45,872 nucleotides of DNA, from contig MNCI01003297.1 of the NCBI GenBank assembly GCA_015680685.1, positions 778,075-823,946 of the forward strand, given 5' to 3'. A program made the translations under genes and the position numbers. This DNA comes from Gnetum montanum. Taxonomy: Eukaryota > Streptophyta > Gnetopsida > Gnetales > Gnetaceae. The notes below the pieces were generated by a model. It had not been told where the DNA came from. It was given only the letters and a program-made list of their open reading frames with translations, and ran no database searches. Shown piece by piece: positions 44,613-45,872 of the stretch; the first letter of the stretch is position 1; each line of letters opens with the position of its first letter.

Positions 44613-44831
44613 TAATGATGAGCCTACAACTATAACATCATGGAGATACTTAGCAATTATAGAAGGGGAAAAGTTTTATGAAATGATTGAAAAAGACTTA
44701 ACATTATCTTAAGTTGTAATGCTCTTAAATGTTTATATAAAAGACTTCTCTTTAAAAAGTGTAACAATATTTAATGATAGTGGTGTTATCATCAATCCCA
44801 ACATTTTAGAAACAAAAAAATTACAACAATG

Positions 44832-44900
44832 GTAAGTACTTTTATTTCAAAAATAAAATAGTTAATCATTGAAATTTACTAAACTTATTTTCTTTGATAG
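44832..44900 (+). other. Intron in the RPA-like gene splitting a Trp codon
   Basis: It starts GTAAGT and ends TTTGATAG. Its removal joins LQQ-W and YASINE, splitting TGG as TG and G. It is 69 bases long. Confidence 0.72.
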
Positions 44901-45872
44901 GTATGCAAGTATAAATGAATAAAAAAAGACATTGATATCTTCAATTGCATTAGTTAAAGAACAATAAAAAAGGCCACATTGCTCAAATTGACTTAGACTA
45001 TTCATATAAGTAATAGATGTTGAGGCATCGAAAAATAGAGACTTTCTTTTTTCAAAAATTATATAATAAAGATAATTAAAATATTTTTTACAAGTTAAGT
45101 TTATTGTAATTTCCTATATAATTAACATGTCAACCATGAAAGATTTTTGGTATAGTTTGTTCAAGATGTAGATGCTATCTTAAGGCTTTTGAAGAAGGAA
45201 GCTCAAAAGAAGGATCATAAAAAATATTATATGAATGTATTACCTACAGCATAAAACATAAAAATTATGAATTATGATAAATTAGTGTATATTGATTTAC
45301 AATATAATAAAATAAATTTTAAATATTGATATTTATAACTTATATTTCATGAAACATGTATTTCTTTTTTATGTGAAAGTGGTGGATGATACCACATAAA
45401 CTTTGATTACAATATATAATGTGGAGGTTAAAATATTATTGGCACATGAAAGCCATGAAATAAAATTAAAATAAGTACTTGTGTTAATTATTGAAGATAA
45501 TTTAAATATAAACTATATATCTAAGTTATGCATGTTTTGCAAGAAAATGACCTTAAAAGCTTTCAAGAAATATTTGATAATGTTGCTTGGCAACTCTTTG
45601 TATTTGAAATTTATGTCACTATATCAGAGTTTAAAGAATTACAAGAATGACATAGGATAAGAGAACTCTAGCCAACAAAGGAAAGAAGTAAAGAAATTTT
45701 CATCATTGAAAATATAACATCAGAATTAAAAATATCACCATCTAAATAATAAAGTAAGGTTTCTATCAATTTTATTTTATGAAATTTTGTACATTTTCCT
45801 ACACATTTTTTTTAACTAATGTAGTAGTAACACATATCTTTTTATTTGCAGATGAATTCTTCTACTTGCTAT

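Larger units (their letters stand above)
43839..45760 (+). pseudogene. RPA large-subunit (RPA70)-like gene in the Helitron, with introns
   Basis: Replication protein A binds single-stranded DNA; many plant Helitrons carry an RPA-like gene. Recognisable exons are 43839-44007 (ATPLSLMPLSVLGQYDKNWV), 44078 to about 44330 (QVITYNEYMKITNDN, VGSVYCVHGEKLKK), about 44422-44528 (LIGIVVGISPINTLKK), 44613-44831 (SWRYLAIIEGEKFYEMIEKD, IINPNILETKKLQQW) and from 44901. These follow OB-fold domains A and B of RPA70. A later piece at 45541-45748 (FQEIFDNVAWQLFVFEIYVT) resembles the end of domain C. The zinc-binding part of domain C at about 45150-45450 is not clear. Stops are scattered. It may continue past the edge, since an AG acceptor occurs near 45852. 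Confidence 0.75.
39012..45872 (+). mobile_element. Autonomous-type Helitron, decayed, with Rep, helicase and RPA-like genes; 3' end outside window
   Basis: The order on the plus strand is Helitron N-terminal domain, Helitron-like N domain, HUH Rep endonuclease, PIF1-like helicase and an RPA70-like gene. This is the layout of plant Helitrons. The whole stretch is much richer in A and T than the gypsy regions. Stops and frame changes run throughout, so it is inactive. Start and end are not defined: no 5' TC or 3' CTRR with hairpin was located, and the RPA-like gene appears to continue past the right edge. Confidence 0.85.

Overview
This window looks like intergenic DNA from a large, repeat-rich plant nuclear genome. 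I found no intact host gene, no tRNA or rRNA gene and no prokaryotic feature. Almost everything recognisable is decayed transposable-element DNA: Ty3/gypsy LTR retrotransposons of at least three lineages, a scrap of Ty1/copia, and a long Helitron with an RPA-like gene. Every coding region carries stop codons or frameshifts, so all are annotated as pseudogenes. Many lesions are C-to-T or G-to-A changes, often at CpG, as expected after long methylation. The organism is inferred only from element families typical of plants; I cannot name a species.

Layout, left to right. 1-4047 is an Athila-like gypsy element on the minus strand (A1: 5' LTR, tRNA-Asp primer site, gag, protease), running off the left edge. 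It sits in the gag of another minus-strand gypsy element (F, 4048 to about 6326). About 6330-8400 is non-coding repeat DNA with a diverged tandem duplication. About 8400-12690 is a truncated minus-strand gypsy element (G) with gag, protease, RT, RNase H, initiator-Met primer site and an LTR end. 12.9-15 kb holds plus-strand copia remnants. 15.8-22.5 kb is one copy of an uncharacterised repeat (R), split by a complete but inactive chromovirus (C1, 16612-22081) with a perfect 5-base target duplication. A second R copy at 36.7-37.9 kb shows the empty site.

23544-23863 is a 10 x 32 bp minisatellite. 24084-24929 and 33563-36112 are the protease and gag of one gypsy element (E), separated by a complete Athila-like element (A2, 24930-33562) flanked by a near-perfect duplication. 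A2 is the same family as A1; it has lost the protease active site and the integrase core. R copy 2 lies directly upstream of E gag and may be E's LTR.

From about 39.0 kb to the right edge the DNA is AT-rich and contains a plus-strand Helitron: Helitron N-terminal domain, HUH Rep nuclease, PIF1-like helicase and a replication protein A large-subunit-like gene that still shows short GT-AG introns in phase. The Rep and helicase would have driven rolling-circle transposition, and the RPA-like protein probably bound single-stranded DNA. The Helitron 3' end is outside the window.

The most unusual feature is an array of palindromic GCGATATCGC boxes just upstream of the TATA box in the Athila-like LTRs, kept in similar spacing in all three LTR copies.
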